64,000 bases of DNA from Aquarana catesbeiana (Eukaryota; Chordata; Amphibia; Anura; Ranidae), in NCBI RefSeq assembly GCF_042186555.1, contig NC_133328.1, positions 619,579,592-619,643,591 of the forward strand, written 5' to 3'. A model generated the notes under the pieces. The model was not told where the DNA came from. It worked only from the letters and a program-made list of their open reading frames with translations, and ran no database searches. A program made the position numbers and the translations under genes. Shown here in pieces: positions 62,820 to 64,000 of this stretch; positions within the stretch are counted from its first letter, which is position 1, and each line of letters opens with the position of its first letter.

Positions 62820-64000
62820 CCGGTATATTTTTACACAGTGGGCGATCCTCTTTCTGTTGGGGGTGGTCCCGGGGGGCGGATTCGCCACGGGATCACTTTT
62901 ATGGGCGGCGGGAGAGATGCCCCCTCCCCCCCGCTCCCCAGTCGTTTTCCTTGCATACCGGAGACGTTGGTAGCGGTGAAAACGATCCGATGTGCTGGAC
63001 GGATGGGCAGGAAGTCGAGTGAGAGCAAGATGACGCCCCAATCGACTCTATGCCCTTGGAGGACCGTAGAGACGTCAAACGTCACTTCCCTCCTCCGAAC
63101 CTAAAGGGCCCATCTTTTTTTTTTTTTTTTTTGCTTTTAAGTGTAAATATGAGATCTGAAGTCTTTTTGATCCCAGATCTCGCAATAAAGAGGACCTGTC
63201 CTGCTTATTTCTATTACAAGGGATGTTTACGTTCCTTGTAATAGGAAAAAAAAAGTGATCAAAACTATTTTTTTTAAAGGGACAGTGTAAAAATAAAATG
63301 TAAAATAAATAAGAAAAAATAAATAAAATTTAAGCGCCCGTCCCTCCGCGCTCGCACGCAGAAGCGAACACTTACGCAAGTCCCACATATGTAAATGGTG
63401 TTCAAACCACACATGTGAGGTATCGCTGCGAATGTTAGAGCGAGAGCAATAATTCCAGCACTCTGTAAGACCCCTTTCACACTGGGGGCCCCCCTTGCTT
63501 TAGCGGTAAAGTGGCGCTCGTTTTAGCGGTGCTTTACCGCTGTGTGAGTGGCGCTTTTAGCGGGGTGCTTTTAACCCCAAAGAATGGGTTAAAAACGTCC
63601 AAATTGTGGCGCTTCCGAATCGCCTTTTAGGTGCTTTGGAAGTGCTGCCCATTTATTTCAATGGGCAGGGCGTTGTGGGAGCGCTGTATACACCGCTCCC
63701 AAACCGCCCCAAAGATGCTGCTTGCATGATTTTTTCTAACGTCCCGCAAGTGCACCACCCCAGTGTGAAAGCCCTCGGTCTTTCACACTAACAAATGCCT
63801 GAAAACTGCCTCAGTGTGAAAGGGGTCTTACTCTAAACAGGTAACCTGTAACAGATTTTTAATTACCGTAGTTTGTCACCATTCCACTAGTGTGCGCAAT
63901 TTTAAAGCATAACATGTTGGGTATCTATTTACTCGGTGTAACATCATCTTTCACATTATACAAAGAAATTGGGCTAACCTATTTTTTAATTAAAAAAAGT
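62820..64000 (-). mobile_element. piggyBac-type MITE, minus orientation, runs off the window
   Basis: Contains the inverse of the 2827-4046 interior (AGGGATGTTTACGTTCCTTG, CACATGTGAGGTATCGC, AACATGTTGGGTATC). The far terminus lies beyond 64000. A Harbinger-like MITE is nested in it. Confidence 0.6.
63469..63828. mobile_element. Harbinger-like MITE (GACCCCTTTCACACTG ends)
   Basis: Inverted ends GACCCCTTTCACACTG and CAGTGTGAAAGGGGTC, flanked by TAA and TTA. Comparison with uninterrupted relatives (TACAGAGGAGGTC region) shows the host MITE is split exactly here. The interior is made of GCGCTTTTAGCGG-type short inverted units. Confidence 0.75.

Overview
This window looks like a stretch of a large frog genome, probably a ranid or a related neobatrachian. 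The reasons are the repeat families it carries, Penelope-like elements, CR1/L2-type LINEs and a gammaretrovirus-like endogenous retrovirus, together with one spliced vertebrate exon. The species call is an inference. There is no bacterial gene organisation, no operon and no CRISPR array.

Host content is sparse. The only host coding exon I can support is a 162-bp plus-strand exon at 42580-42741. It has a polypyrimidine/AG acceptor, a GT donor, and one C2H2 zinc finger that matches the first finger of ZFAT. If that is right, most of the window is the flanking introns of zfat. A second gene-derived piece at 30358-30632 is a frameshifted partial copy of a DND1-like RNA-binding protein. Several non-repetitive blocks (about 5.35-6.13, 8.98-9.57, 33.1-33.45, 35.5-35.96 and 56.88-57.25 kb) are candidates for conserved non-coding DNA.

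Nearly everything else is transposon, much of it nested. From left to right: a Gypsy-type solo LTR split by two MITEs (2.06-4.17 kb); a Penelope tail (4.17-4.42); a ~120-bp minisatellite interrupted by a 5'-truncated L1 (6.65-8.51); an endogenous retrovirus with two identical 456-bp LTRs, a tRNA-Phe primer site and broken gag/pol/env (9.73-17.66), itself carrying a solo LTR in env and sitting inside a Penelope tail; and a ~10.45-kb piggyBac element bounded by TTAA (18.37-28.82). The piggyBac has swallowed an inverted-repeat element (20.29-22.96), a 2.87-kb foldback palindrome (25.48-28.35) and a Harbinger-type MITE. Further right are hAT, PIF/Harbinger, mariner and piggyBac MITEs, three Tc1-like transposons and four CR1/L2-like LINE fragments.

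The most striking object is at 44.41-52.65 kb. It is a Penelope-like element with an intact 860-codon reverse transcriptase/GIY-YIG reading frame, flanked in inverted orientation by a second, 5'-truncated copy. The arms are 3.35 kb and near-identical, and the whole composite is bounded by one 18-bp target duplication. An upstream 206-codon frame overlaps the main one and ends at an A-AAA-AAA heptamer positioned for -1 frameshifting. Hammerhead-ribozyme-like cores recur upstream of AATAAA in this element and in several other Penelope-like tails in the window.
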